A DNA stretch of 64,000 bases. It comes from Rhodoferax sediminis (GTDB lineage Bacteria > Pseudomonadota > Gammaproteobacteria > Burkholderiales > Burkholderiaceae_C). The translations under genes were made by a program, and so were the position numbers. Where the stretch lies: NCBI RefSeq assembly GCF_006970865.1, contig NZ_CP035503.1:2741001-2805000 (forward strand), written 5' to 3'. Below the pieces are notes generated by a model. The model did no database searches. It had not been told where the DNA came from and worked only from the letters and a program-made list of their open reading frames with translations. Within the stretch, counting starts at the first letter, position 1. Each line of letters starts with the position of its first letter. Shown in pieces: positions 1 through 14,208 of this stretch.

Positions 1-208
1 AGGCCCGCCGTGCGCCCCAGGCATCACAAGCCGCGCGCGCCAGGCCTACCAGCAGCACCCCGACGGCGGGAATCTGCACGGCCGGCAAACCGTCACCCTG
101 CAGCAGGCCTTGCAGGGCCCAAGCCAGCAAACCGGCCTGCGGCAGCCATAGCAGGGATGCCCCCGTTTGCAGCAGGCTGCCCGCATCTGGAACGGTGCTG
201 GCGCGCAA
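1..208 (-). CDS. Probable N-terminus of a CydD-type ABC exporter subunit (partial)
   Basis: The minus strand stays open from a TTG at 208 to the window edge. It gives about 69 residues with two hydrophobic stretches around LLWLPQAGLLAWALQGL and VGVLLVGLARAACDAW. This resembles the first transmembrane segments of CydD, the membrane/ATPase subunit of the CydDC exporter of cysteine and glutathione. The start lies 11 bp after the arsR stop, so the two genes probably form one transcript. No ATG is available, so the TTG start is a guess. The ATPase domain would lie outside the window. The identification rests on a short, low-complexity membrane segment and is tentative. Confidence 0.45.
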   Translation of the reverse strand, partial: MRASTVPDAGSLLQTGASLLWLPQAGLLAWALQGLLQGDGLPAVQIPAVGVLLVGLARAACDAWGARRA

Positions 209-218
209 GGGGACGGCG

Positions 219-590
219 TCAGTGGGGTTGCGAAAATGCGAGGCGGCGTTCGGCGGTGCGCTCCAGCTCCCGCGCAATGTTGCCGCACACCAGGTCACAC
301 AAGGCATAAACCGACTCATCGGCGATGCGGTAGTACACACTCGTGCCCCGGCTTTCGCGCGCCACCAGTCCGCGCTTGGTCAACAGTGTCAGGTGGCGCG
401 AGATGTTGGCGGCCGTGAAGCCGCACAGACGCGCCAACTCACCCACATTGCATTCGCCCTGGCGCAGCAAATTAAGAATTTTCAGACGTGTCGGCTCCGA
501 CAACGCCTGGAAATAGGCCGCAACTTCCGACAAAGCCTCGGGGGACATGTTCTCCATGGGGGGTCCCACTTTTGGCAGAGCAGTTTTCAT
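219..590 (-). CDS. ArsR-family winged-helix transcriptional regulator
   Basis: A 123-residue protein of typical ArsR/SmtB size. A helix-turn-helix covers about residues 49-70 (VGELARLCGFTAANISRHL), followed by a wing at about 80-90. Cysteines are at 47, 56, 98 and 102. C47 sits where metal or thiol sensors of this family often carry their first sensing cysteine, and C98/C102 lie in the C-terminal helix. It is divergent from the RND/SQR operon and upstream of a probable cydD, which suggests a repressor responding to sulfide, persulfide, thiols or metal. Known relatives with such roles include SqrR/BigR and ArsR, but the inducer here is inferred. A second in-frame Met at residue 12 is an alternative start. 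Confidence 0.85.
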   Translation of the reverse strand: MKTALPKVGPPMENMSPEALSEVAAYFQALSEPTRLKILNLLRQGECNVGELARLCGFTAANISRHLTLLTKRGLVARESRGTSVYYRIADESVYALCDLVCGNIARELERTAERRLAFSQPH

Positions 591-732
591 GAGATCAAAA
601 GGCCCTTTTATTGATCAAGCTCAGTGAACGTCGGACGATTTTATTGTATTATTTACATTATTAGCTGATTAGTCAAATTGTGAAATTCAATTCGAAAGCA
701 TTGCTGCACGGCTCGTGGCCAAGGAGATCGGG
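591..732. promoter_or_regulatory. Divergent arsR / RND-SQR operon control region
   Basis: This intergenic region is AT-rich against GC-rich neighbours. It holds the 8-bp palindrome TTGATCAA at 611-618, close to the arsR start. The inverted repeat AATTG-7-CAATT at 676-692 lies about 40 bp before the adaptor start. Between them, around 640-662, is an A+T block with TATTAT-like -10 candidates. ArsR proteins usually bind such A+T-rich dyads and repress both directions. Which dyad is the operator cannot be decided from sequence. Confidence 0.5.
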
Positions 733-1788
733 ATGCTGAAAGCCGGGCTCGCGACCCTCGTGGTCGCCTCTTGTGTGATGACCGCCCTGCCCGCTGGCGC
801 TGCGGATGGCGGCTCACTCGCGACCGTGACGGTGCAAGCCGCAGGCTCCACCGTCTCCGACGGGGTCAGTTTCGACGGTGTGGTGGAAGCGGTCCGCCAA
901 ACGAATGTGTCGGCCCAGGTGTCCGGGGCAATCGTGGCCCTGAATGTCAGCGCTGGCGAGCGGGTTCGGGCGGGGCAGGAGTTGCTGCGCATCGACGCCC
1001 GGGCCGCGGCCGAGCTGGCCGCCGCGAGTGCGGCGCAGGCGCGCGCCGCGCAGGCCGCCCTGAGCGTGGCGTCCGCGGACTATGAGCGGCAAAAGCAGCT
1101 GTTTCAGAAACAGTACATCAGCCAGTCCGCGCTGGACCGCGCCCAAGGCCAGTTTCAGGCGGCGCGGGCCCAAGTGCAGGCCTTGCAGGCGCAGGCCAGC
1201 GCAACCCACACGCAATCGGGGTTTTTCGTCGTCACCGCCCCTTATGCGGGCGTGGTCAGCGCGGTACCGGTCGCGCTGGGTGACATGGCCACACCCGGCC
1301 GTCCGCTGGTGACCCTGTATGACCCCTCGGCGTTGCGTGTAACGGCCGCCATACCTCAATCGGCGCTGCAAGGGGTTCCCGATGGCAAAAGCCTGCGGCT
1401 CGAGCTCCCCGGTGCACCGGTCGGCCAAGGTCTGCTTGAGCCCGGTCCGGTGCAGATTCTGCCGGCGGCCGATGCGGCCACCCACACGTTGCAGGTGCGA
1501 CTCGATGTGCCTGCGGGCGTCAAGGGCTTGGTGCCCGGCATGTTCGCACGGGTGTGGCTGCCCGTCGCCGCGGCGAGCAGCGGGGGCGGCCGCCTGTATA
1601 TTCCCGCGAGCGCCGTGGTTCGGCGCGCGGAGATGACCGGGCTGTATGTCATCGGCGCCAATGGACGCCCGCTGCTGCGACAAATCCGGGTGGGACCGCT
1701 TGACGGCGACCGCATCGAGGTGCTGAGCGGCGTGCAAAAAGGCGAAAGGATCGCCGCCGATCCACAGGCGGCAGCCAGGGTGCGCTGA
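733..1788 (+). CDS. RND efflux periplasmic adaptor (membrane fusion protein)
   Basis: A 351-residue HlyD/AcrA-type adaptor that would bridge the RND permease and the outer-membrane channel in the periplasm. The ATG at 733 was chosen because AGGAG sits six bases upstream; a GTG at 715 is in frame but has no such site. The N-terminus is a signal sequence; VASC at residues 11-14 could be a lipobox, otherwise cleavage would follow the AGA at 21-23. Then come a lipoyl/barrel-sandwich half (SAQVSGAIVALNVSAGERV), an alanine/glutamine-rich helical hairpin at about 95-155, the second half (TAPYAGVVSAVPVALGD) and beta-barrel domains. It is followed after 1 bp by the permease gene. Confidence 0.93.
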   Translation: MLKAGLATLVVASCVMTALPAGAADGGSLATVTVQAAGSTVSDGVSFDGVVEAVRQTNVSAQVSGAIVALNVSAGERVRAGQELLRIDARAAAELAAASAAQARAAQAALSVASADYERQKQLFQKQYISQSALDRAQGQFQAARAQVQALQAQASATHTQSGFFVVTAPYAGVVSAVPVALGDMATPGRPLVTLYDPSALRVTAAIPQSALQGVPDGKSLRLELPGAPVGQGLLEPGPVQILPAADAATHTLQVRLDVPAGVKGLVPGMFARVWLPVAAASSGGGRLYIPASAVVRRAEMTGLYVIGANGRPLLRQIRVGPLDGDRIEVLSGVQKGERIAADPQAAARVR

Positions 1789-1789
1789 C

Positions 1790-5085
<3,296 letters not shown>

Positions 5086-5089
<4 letters not shown>

Positions 5090-5295
5090 CCTCATGGCAA
5101 CTTGTGCGCCTGTTTGCGGGCGCATTTATTCTGCTTTCCCTCGCGCTGGGCATTCCAGGCAGCCCGATCTTTGTGAGTCAGTGGTGGCTTGCATTCACCG
5201 CGTTCGTGGGAGCCAACCTGCTGCAAAGCGCCTTCACGAAGTGGTGCATGCTCGAGATGATCCTGCGCAAGCTGGGCGCAACGTCCGGCAATTGA
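5086..5295 (+). CDS. DUF2892 (YgaP-like transmembrane) small membrane protein
   Basis: A 69-residue protein with two predicted membrane helices (LFAGAFILLSLALGI and WWLAFTAFVGANLLQSAF) followed by a short C-terminal tail. It matches the DUF2892 pattern seen as the membrane part of the E. coli rhodanese YgaP, and as a stand-alone peptide in sulfur-related operons. The single Cys near the end of helix 2 (KWCMLEMIL) is where this family often has one. The start overlaps the permease stop (ATGA), implying translational coupling. Its role is unknown; its place between the RND and TolC genes, in an operon with an SQR, suggests a part in sulfur handling. Confidence 0.85.
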
Positions 5296-5306
5296 GACGC
5301 GGTGCG

Positions 5307-8016
<2,710 letters not shown>

Positions 8017-8067
8017 CGAGCGCAGCCACGGCCAGATTTCATCCAGGATGGCCGCGTGCGCACGCGC

Positions 8068-9360
8068 TCAGCGGATGCGCGGCGGCGCCAGCAGCTGCTC
8101 GGGCGTGGTGAAGTAGGCGGCCGTCGCGCCGCGGCGTGCACGCGCCCGGGCCAGCTCGTGCCGCGCCACGCTGCGCAGGTGCACCTCGTCGGGCCCGTCC
8201 ATCAGGTGCAGGGCACGGCCCCAAGTCCAGAAATACGCCAGCGGGGTGTCGGGCGACAGGCCCATGGCGCCGAACACCTGCATGGCACGGTCCACCACGC
8301 GGGTTTGCAGCCGCGCCGCCACCACCTTGATGCCGGCCACGTCGGCCCGGCTTTGCGCGCTCAGGTCCGCATGGGCGCCCTGGTCCAGCGCCCACGCGGC
8401 GCGCAGCACCAGCAGCCGCGCCTGGTCGATCTCCAGGCGCGACTCGGCGATCCACTCCTGCACGTTGGAAAAATCGGCCAGGTACTTGCCGAAGGCGCGG
8501 CGCTCGAGCGTGCGCTCGCAGGCCAGCGCCAGCGCGAGCTCGCACTGGCCGATGGTGCGCATGCAGTGGTGGATGCGGCCCGGCCCGAGCCGTGCCTGCG
8601 CCATCGCGAACCCCTCGCCTTCGGCTCCCAGCAGGTTCGCGGCCGGCACACGCACGTTCTGCAGCACGATTTCGCAATGCCCTTCGGGCGCGTGGTGCTG
8701 CATGATGGCAATGTTGCGCACCAGGCGCAGGCCGGGCGTGTCCATCGGCACCAGCACCAGGCTGTGCCGGCCGTGCTGTGGCACTTCGCCGCCGTCGCCG
8801 CCGCTCTCGCACATCACGATCAGCAGCCTGCAGTGCGGATGCGCGGCGCCGGTGATGAACCATTTGCGGCCATTGAGCACCAGCGCATCGCCATCATGGC
8901 GCAGCGTGGTCTGCAGGTTGGTCGGGTCGGACGAGGCCACGTCGGGCTCGGACATGGCGAAGGCCGAGCGCATCGTGCCGTGCAGCAGCGGGCCCAGCCA
9001 TTGCGCACGCTGCGCCGGCGTGGCGAAGCGGTGCAGCAACTCGATGTTGCCGGTGTCGGGTGCGCTGCAGTTGAACACCTCGGAGGCCCATGGCAGGCGG
9101 CCCATGATCTCGGCCAGCGGCGCGTAGTCGAGGTTGCCCAGGCGTGTGCCGGGCTCGTCCTCGCGCAGTCCCGGCAGAAACAGGTTCCACAGCCCCTGCT
9201 CGCGCGCCAGTGTCTTCAGGTCTTCGAGAAACGGGGGCGGGTACAGCCCCTCGGCCACCGCTTGGTGCCAGGCGGCGTTGTAAGGCAGCACGTAGTGCGC
9301 CATGAAGTCTTCAAGACGCCGGCACAGGTCCTGGGCGCGCGGGGAAAGGTCGAAGTCCAT
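8068..9360 (-). CDS. Acyl-CoA dehydrogenase (ACAD10/11-like)
   Basis: A 430-residue flavoprotein with three acyl-CoA dehydrogenase domains: helical N-terminus (MDFDLSPRAQDLCRRLEDFM), middle beta domain with the FAD/substrate signature FAMSEPDVASSDPTNLQ, and C-terminal helical domain ending in LMDGPDEVHLRSVARHEL. The DGPDEVH motif near the end is where ACAD10/11-type enzymes place the catalytic Glu. It starts 14 bp after ubiD in the same direction, so it may be the last gene of the ubi operon. It would oxidise a CoA-thioester and feed electrons to ETF. No link to quinone synthesis is established. Confidence 0.9.
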   Translation of the reverse strand: MDFDLSPRAQDLCRRLEDFMAHYVLPYNAAWHQAVAEGLYPPPFLEDLKTLAREQGLWNLFLPGLREDEPGTRLGNLDYAPLAEIMGRLPWASEVFNCSAPDTGNIELLHRFATPAQRAQWLGPLLHGTMRSAFAMSEPDVASSDPTNLQTTLRHDGDALVLNGRKWFITGAAHPHCRLLIVMCESGGDGGEVPQHGRHSLVLVPMDTPGLRLVRNIAIMQHHAPEGHCEIVLQNVRVPAANLLGAEGEGFAMAQARLGPGRIHHCMRTIGQCELALALACERTLERRAFGKYLADFSNVQEWIAESRLEIDQARLLVLRAAWALDQGAHADLSAQSRADVAGIKVVAARLQTRVVDRAMQVFGAMGLSPDTPLAYFWTWGRALHLMDGPDEVHLRSVARHELARARARRGATAAYFTTPEQLLAPPRIR

Positions 9361-9374
9361 GGGGCGTTGTCCTC

Positions 9375-10859
9375 TTACAGTCCGAGCGCGACAAACAGGC
9401 TGTCCATGCGCGCTGTCACATTCGCGTCCATGGCGATCGTGCGGCCCCACTCGCGCTGCGTTTCGCCGGGCCATTTGTTCGTGGCGTCGAGCCCCATCTT
9501 GCTGCCCAGGCCGCTGACGGGCGAGGCAAAGTCGAGGTAGTCGATGGGGGTGTTTTCAACCATCATGGTGTCGCGCACCGGGTCCATGCGGGTGGTGATG
9601 GCCCAGATCACTTCGCGCCAGTCGCGCACGTTGACGTCGTCATCGACCACGATGATGAACTTGGTGTACATGAACTGGCGCAGGTGGCTCCATACGCCCA
9701 TCATCACGCGGCGGGCGTGGCCGGGGTAGGCCTTTCTGATTCGCACCACGGCCATGCGGTAACTGCAGCCTTCGGGCGGCAGATAAAAGTCGGTGATTTC
9801 CGGGAACTGGCGCTGCAGCAGCGGAATGAACAACTCGTTCAGCGCCATGCCCAGCACGGCCGGCTCATCGGGCGGCTTGCCAGTGTAGGTGGAGTGGTAA
9901 ATCGGCTCGCGGCGCATGGTGATGCGGTCCACGGTGAACACCGGGAACTCGGCCTGCTCGTTGTAGTAGCCGGTGTGGTCGCCATACGGGCCTTCCAGCG
10001 CGTGCTGGTAGCCGCTGGCGTGAAGGGCGTCGGGGTAGATGTGGCCTTCGAGCACGATCTCTGCCGAGGCCGGCACGCGCAGCGGCACGCCCAGCGCTTT
10101 CACCACCTCGGTGCGGGCGCCGCGCAGCAGGCCGGCAAACTGGTATTCAGACAGGCTGTCGGGCACGGGCGTGACCGCGCCCAGGATGGTGGCCGGATCG
10201 GCGCCCAGCGCCACGGCGACCGGATAAGGCTGGCCGGGGTGCGCGGCGCAGTGATCGCGGAAATCCAGCGCGCCGCCGCGGTGCGCGAGCCAGCGCATGA
10301 CGAGCTGGTTGCGTGAGAGGACTTGCTGGCGATAGATGCCCAGGTTTTGCCGCGCCTTGTGCGGTCCCTGCGTGATAACCAGGCCCCAGGTGATGAGCGG
10401 CGCGACGTCGCCGGGCCAGCAGTGCTGCACCGGCAGACGCGTCAAATCCACGTCCTGGCCTTCCCACACCACCTCCTGGCACGGTGCCGAACTACGCTCC
10501 CTGGGCGCCATGTGCCACAGGGTCTTGAGCAGGCGACCCAGACCGAGCATGTCCTTGAGGCCTTGCGGCGCCTCCGGCTCCCTGAGCGCCGCCAGTACAT
10601 GGCCAAATACGCGCAGCTCGGCGAGGCTGCCCACGCCCATGGCGCGCGCCACCCGCGCCGGCGTGCCGAACAGGTTGCCCAGCACGGGCATGCTGTGGCC
10701 CGTGGGCTGCTCGAACAGCAGCGCCGGGCCGCCCGCGCGCAGCACGCGATCGCACAGCGCGGTCATCTCCAGGTAGGGCGAGACGGGCTCGGCGATGCGG
10801 CGCAGCTCGCCGCCCTGCTCCAGCTGGGCCATGAAGTCGCGCAGGTCACGGTAGGGCAT
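9375..10859 (-). CDS. ubiD: 4-hydroxy-3-polyprenylbenzoate decarboxylase UbiD
   Basis: A 494-residue prenylated-FMN-dependent decarboxylase, the usual UbiD length. Start at [20 protein letters not shown]. Conserved features are the metal/prFMN-binding segment [27 protein letters not shown], the acidic [10 protein letters not shown] and [12 protein letters not shown], and the late [12 protein letters not shown]. It removes the carboxyl group from polyprenyl-4-hydroxybenzoate in ubiquinone synthesis, using the cofactor made by UbiX encoded just upstream. The gap to ubiX holds a hairpin repeat that could terminate or attenuate transcription. Confidence 0.95.
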   Translation of the reverse strand: MPYRDLRDFMAQLEQGGELRRIAEPVSPYLEMTALCDRVLRAGGPALLFEQPTGHSMPVLGNLFGTPARVARAMGVGSLAELRVFGHVLAALREPEAPQGLKDMLGLGRLLKTLWHMAPRERSSAPCQEVVWEGQDVDLTRLPVQHCWPGDVAPLITWGLVITQGPHKARQNLGIYRQQVLSRNQLVMRWLAHRGGALDFRDHCAAHPGQPYPVAVALGADPATILGAVTPVPDSLSEYQFAGLLRGARTEVVKALGVPLRVPASAEIVLEGHIYPDALHASGYQHALEGPYGDHTGYYNEQAEFPVFTVDRITMRREPIYHSTYTGKPPDEPAVLGMALNELFIPLLQRQFPEITDFYLPPEGCSYRMAVVRIRKAYPGHARRVMMGVWSHLRQFMYTKFIIVVDDDVNVRDWREVIWAITTRMDPVRDTMMVENTPIDYLDFASPVSGLGSKMGLDATNKWPGETQREWGRTIAMDANVTARMDSLFVALGL

Positions 10860-10871
10860 GGCTGGTTTTAC

Positions 10872-10931
10872 AAGCAAAAAGAGCCTGTAACGCTTGATGA
10901 ATAAGCGCGAGCTGCTCTTTTTTTCATAGCA
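10872..10931. repeat. Dispersed palindromic repeat, hairpin terminator-like copy
   Basis: A nested inverted repeat: outer arms AAAAAGAGC (10876-10884) and GCTCTTTTT (10914-10922), inner arms CGCTT (10891-10895) and AAGCG (10903-10907), flanked by TTTTTTCATAGCAA. On either strand the hairpin is followed by a T run, so it could stop transcription after ubiX. The ubiX stop codon lies inside the element. It resembles the copy at 17374-17430 and those inside coding sequences at 29691, 32960, 54171 and 55545. Confidence 0.6.
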
Positions 10932-11538
10932 ATCCGGGGATATCGGGGGCCGGCGCCGCCAGACCCTCCCAGCGCGGCGCGAGGTGGTGCGGAACGTCCA
11001 GCAGGTCGAGCACGCGCGCCACGCTGTGGTCCACGATCTCTGCCACGCTCGCAGGCCGCAGGTAGAACGCGGGCAGCGGCGGGCAGACGATGCCGCCCAT
11101 CTCGGTCACGCTGACCATGTTGCGCAGATGGCCCAGGTGCAGCGGCGTCTCGCGCACCATGAGCACAAGGCGGCGGCGCTCTTTCAGCATCACGTCGGCG
11201 GCGCGTGTGAGCAGGTTGTCAGCCAGGCCGTGCGCCACCGCCGCCAGCGTGCGCATGGAGCATGGCGCCACCACCATGCCGGCACACTGAAACGAGCCGC
11301 TGGCAATGGCTGCACCCACGTTGCTCACGTCGTGCACCTGGTGTGCCAGCGCCTGCACGGCAGTGCGCTCCATGGCCAGTTCGTGCTGCAAGGTACGCCA
11401 GCCCGTCTCCGACACAACCAGATGCGATTCCACGCCCGGTGTGCGCTGCAGTACCTGCAGCAGGCGCACGCCATACACGGCACCGCTGGCGCCCGAGATG
11501 GCGATGATGAAGCGGCGCGGCAGCGACGCAGGACTCAC
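10924..11538 (-). CDS. ubiX: Flavin prenyltransferase UbiX
   Basis: A 204-residue protein. The GTG at 11538 gives [19 protein letters not shown] and is preceded by a CAGGGG stretch; a longer frame to 11583 has an N-terminus untypical of UbiX. Flavodoxin-like features are [31 protein letters not shown] and the family motif [14 protein letters not shown]. The enzyme attaches a prenyl group to FMN to form the cofactor of UbiD, whose gene is immediately downstream. A gap of 82 bp separates it from the DGC-domain gene upstream. The last codons come from a dispersed repeat. Confidence 0.92.
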   Translation of the reverse strand: MSPASLPRRFIIAISGASGAVYGVRLLQVLQRTPGVESHLVVSETGWRTLQHELAMERTAVQALAHQVHDVSNVGAAIASGSFQCAGMVVAPCSMRTLAAVAHGLADNLLTRAADVMLKERRRLVLMVRETPLHLGHLRNMVSVTEMGGIVCPPLPAFYLRPASVAEIVDHSVARVLDLLDVPHHLAPRWEGLAAPAPDIPGLL

Positions 11539-11620
11539 CCATGACCCCTGCGTTGACCCACGACAGATGGCTCGCTGCGCCACGAAGGCGTCTTCGCATC
11601 TTGGGACGGCCCGGCAGTAC

Positions 11621-12097
11621 TCATCGGGTCGCAGCGTCCGGCGCGCACGGGTCGTTGGCGGCTTGGGGTCCAGGCGGCAGGACGGCCGGGCTCGTATCCG
11701 CCGGGGCCGCAGCAGGCCGCGCGCCCAGTGGCGTCTGCTGCAGATCCTGCGTCACGCGCGCCAGCACGACGCGCGCCTGCCCGGGGTCGAAGTCTTCGTG
11801 CTGGCGCTTCTTGACGCCGTACTGCTGCAGCTGGTAGTGCCGGTCGGCGACGATGCCGTGGCGCGCCAGACTGCTCTTGACGCACACCAGCGGGCAGCCG
11901 TCCAGCGCAATGATCGGGCGCCCCGAACGCGCGGTTTTCACCAGCGCCTTGACGTCGCCACCGACGCCGGCGATGCACGACATTTCGGCGAGGCCCGTGC
12001 GGTCGAGCCGCACCGCCACATGGTTGGCCAGCTGCGCGGCGCTGGAGCAGCCGGAGCAGGAATACACCAGCGGACGGGGATCTTGTTCGCGATTCAT
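11621..12097 (-). CDS. DGC-domain putative zinc-binding protein
   Basis: A 158-residue protein beginning MNREQDPRPLVYSCSGCSSA. Cysteines C14, C17, C41, C68 and C72 occur in the pattern CxxC ... SCIAG ... DGCPLVC, matching the DGC family of putative zinc-binding proteins (named for Asp-Gly-Cys). The C-terminal 35 residues are Ala/Pro-rich and probably disordered. The start overlaps the ubiT stop by ATGA, so the two are translationally coupled. No DGC protein function is firmly known to me. Coupling to ubiT suggests a metal or Fe-S related role in anaerobic ubiquinone synthesis, which is inference. Confidence 0.8.
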   Translation of the reverse strand: MNREQDPRPLVYSCSGCSSAAQLANHVAVRLDRTGLAEMSCIAGVGGDVKALVKTARSGRPIIALDGCPLVCVKSSLARHGIVADRHYQLQQYGVKKRQHEDFDPGQARVVLARVTQDLQQTPLGARPAAAPADTSPAVLPPGPQAANDPCAPDAATR

Positions 12098-12636
12098 GGC
12101 GAAGCTCCGGGGTGGGGTGCGCCGGAATGGAAGCCGCCGGCGGGCGGTGACTGGGACGAGCGGCCGGGCCGCAGCGCTGCCAGGCGCGCCAGCAACTGGC
12201 GCGGCGCCAGCTGCGCCAGGTCCAGCACGGGCAACTCCAGCGCGTCGAGTGTGTTCTTGACCACCAGCCCGAGCTCGGTGTCGCCTTCCATCGACAGGCG
12301 GCGGCTGAAAAACAGCGTGTCGGGGTCTTCCTGCCGCTGCGCCAGGCGTACGAAGTCGTGGGCACTGGCGCTGATGCACAGGTCGACGCTGTCCTGCGGC
12401 ACGCGGGCGGCAAAGCCGCGCCCGTTCCAGGTGAAGTCAAAGGTCACGCGCGCATCACGCACATGAATGCGCAGGCGCTTGTGCAGCAGCCGCTCGCCCA
12501 CATCCGGCGGCAACTGGCGCGCCAGGCCGGCATTGAGTGCCGCGACCAGTAGCACCGAGCCCGGATAGGGCGGCAGTCGCACCAGCACGGCACCGACCGG
12601 CCCGGGCAACAGGAAGGAAGACGGCTTGTTGTTCAT
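12094..12636 (-). CDS. ubiT: UbiT-like SCP2-domain lipid-binding accessory factor
   Basis: A 180-residue protein starting MNNKPSSFLLPGPVGAVLVR. The SCP2 sterol/lipid carrier fold covers about residues 20-140, with LRIHVRDARVTFDFTW and the SASAHDFVRLAQRQEDPDTL segment typical of YhbT/UbiT. In E. coli, UbiT, UbiU and UbiV are required for O2-independent ubiquinone synthesis, UbiT presumably binding the lipid intermediates. Its presence in one operon with ubiU and ubiV supports the call. A Pro/Ser/Gly-rich tail follows residue 155. It is separated from the hemolysin III gene by 14 bp and overlaps the DGC gene by 4 bp. Confidence 0.88.
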   Translation of the reverse strand: MNNKPSSFLLPGPVGAVLVRLPPYPGSVLLVAALNAGLARQLPPDVGERLLHKRLRIHVRDARVTFDFTWNGRGFAARVPQDSVDLCISASAHDFVRLAQRQEDPDTLFFSRRLSMEGDTELGLVVKNTLDALELPVLDLAQLAPRQLLARLAALRPGRSSQSPPAGGFHSGAPHPGASP

Positions 12637-12650
12637 GACACTCCGAAACG

Positions 12651-13268
12651 TCAGGCCACGTAGAACAGCACCGCGGCGAAGTGGCAGGCGCTGCCGCCCA
12701 TCACGAACAGGTGCCACAGGCCGTGGCCATGCCGCAGCTTTTTGTCGGTCGCATAGAAAACGATGCCCACCGTGTAGCAGGCGCCGCCGGCCGCCAGCCA
12801 GGCGAAGCCATGGGGCGTCAGCGCTGCGAGCAGCGGCGAGATGGCGACCAGCGCAAGCCAGCCCATCAGCAGGTAAATGGCCAACGACGACACCCGCGCG
12901 CCCTTGGCCAGCCAGAATTCCTGCACGATGCCGAGCACGGCCAGGCCCCACTCCACGCCCAGCAGCGACCAGCCCCAGACGCCGCGCAGCGACACCAAGG
13001 CAAACGGCGTGTAGCTACCCGCAATCAAGAGGTAGATCGCACAGTGGTCAAGTTTGCGCAGCACGTTCTTGGCAGCGCCGCGCATACTGTGGTACAGCGT
13101 GGAGACCCCATACAGCACGATCAGCATGGCACCGTACACGCTGAAGCCGACAATCTTCCACGGGTCACCCAGGCGGGCGGCCAGCACCACCAGCAGCGCA
13201 GTGCCGAGTGCCGCCAGAGCCGCGCCGACCCCATGGCTGATGCTGTTGAACCTTTCGCCGTAGTACAT
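12651..13268 (-). CDS. Hemolysin III / PAQR-family membrane protein
   Basis: A 205-residue protein with seven predicted membrane helices. The family motifs are present: RFNSISHGVGAALA at the N-terminus, STLYHSMRG at the end of helix 2, LDHCAIYLLIAGSYTP, and the C-terminal HGHGLWHLFVMGGSACHF. The conserved His residues form the metal site in this superfamily. Many genomes label it YqfA or hemolysin III; its bacterial role is unclear. It sits between ubiV and ubiT with gaps of 16 and 14 bp, so it is co-transcribed with anaerobic ubiquinone genes. That could point to a membrane function connected with quinone synthesis, but nothing in the sequence proves it. Confidence 0.92.
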   Translation of the reverse strand: MYYGERFNSISHGVGAALAALGTALLVVLAARLGDPWKIVGFSVYGAMLIVLYGVSTLYHSMRGAAKNVLRKLDHCAIYLLIAGSYTPFALVSLRGVWGWSLLGVEWGLAVLGIVQEFWLAKGARVSSLAIYLLMGWLALVAISPLLAALTPHGFAWLAAGGACYTVGIVFYATDKKLRHGHGLWHLFVMGGSACHFAAVLFYVA

Positions 13269-13284
13269 GTGCTGTGGCCGTGTT

Positions 13285-14208
13285 TCAGGCCGTCGCCGGT
13301 TCGCCCGCGCTGGTGTGCTGCACCAGCCCCGGCAGGCCGTGCCAGTAGCCATTGCAGCCGGCGGCTGGCATGAGCGGCTGCAGCTGCGCGAGCGCCTCGT
13401 GTGGCGCCAGCGCATGCGTGCGTGCGGCGTGGAACACGTCGATCACCTCGCCCATGTGCTGCGACTGCGGGCTCAGGCGCACCACGTCCACACCAAGCGC
13501 GTGCATGTCGTCCAGCGCATCGACCAGGTTGTACACGCGCGCCGACTGTGTCTGCGTGCCGTTGAGCACGAGGAAGCCTTCCTTCTCGCGCGTGTTCAGC
13601 AGCAGGCCGTCGGGGTGGTCGATGCAGCTGAAGCGGCAGTCGTCCTTGGGCAGGTTGCGGTTGCGCGCCGTGAAGCAGCGCGCCGAATACGCCAGCGGCA
13701 TGCGGCCGTAGGCAAACACCTCGGTTTGCAGGCCCGCCGGACGACCCGCCTGGATCACGGCCAGATCGTCCCGTTTCATCTCCAGCGGCATGACCCAGCG
13801 GCTGGCGCCCAGCGTGGCCATCCACTGCAGCGACGGCAGGTTGTACAGGTTCAGGTGCGGTCCGGCCACCCACGGCAGCTTGCCGGCCACAACATGCACG
13901 GCGCCCATGTCGTTGGCCTCGACAGCGCACAGGCCGTTGGCGGCAATCTTGTACAGCACGCTGACCTCCGAGCCCGATTCGATCAGCACCTGCGTGGACA
14001 ACACCACCTCCTTGCCGGCGTCGATCAGCCGCGCGGCGATCTCCAGCCAGTCGGACAGCCGCAGCTCATGGCGGCGCGAACACACGGTTTCGCCGAGATA
14101 GACGATGTCCACCGGTGTGGCGGCGATGGCCTCGTAAAAGCGCATGACGCTGGCGTGCGGCCAGTAGTACTGCAGAGGGCCGAGCGAGAGTTTCATGGCG
14201 GCGTTCAT
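13285..14208 (-). CDS. ubiV: Ubiquinone synthesis protein UbiV (U32 peptidase-like, Fe-S)
   Basis: A 307-residue U32-family protein. Four cysteines at 43, 178, 191 and 195 (LGETVCSRRHE, SARCF, DDCRFSC) match the four-Cys [4Fe-4S] site of E. coli UbiV. Other family features are ANDMGAVHVVAG and the C-terminal RLSPQSQHMGEVIDVF. UbiU-UbiV forms the complex that hydroxylates the ubiquinone ring without O2, using prephenate as oxygen donor in E. coli. The start at 14208 overlaps the ubiU stop (ATGA); an in-frame ATG 12 bp later is possible. Despite the peptidase family name it is not expected to be a protease. Confidence 0.94.
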   Translation of the reverse strand: MNAAMKLSLGPLQYYWPHASVMRFYEAIAATPVDIVYLGETVCSRRHELRLSDWLEIAARLIDAGKEVVLSTQVLIESGSEVSVLYKIAANGLCAVEANDMGAVHVVAGKLPWVAGPHLNLYNLPSLQWMATLGASRWVMPLEMKRDDLAVIQAGRPAGLQTEVFAYGRMPLAYSARCFTARNRNLPKDDCRFSCIDHPDGLLLNTREKEGFLVLNGTQTQSARVYNLVDALDDMHALGVDVVRLSPQSQHMGEVIDVFHAARTHALAPHEALAQLQPLMPAAGCNGYWHGLPGLVQHTSAGEPATA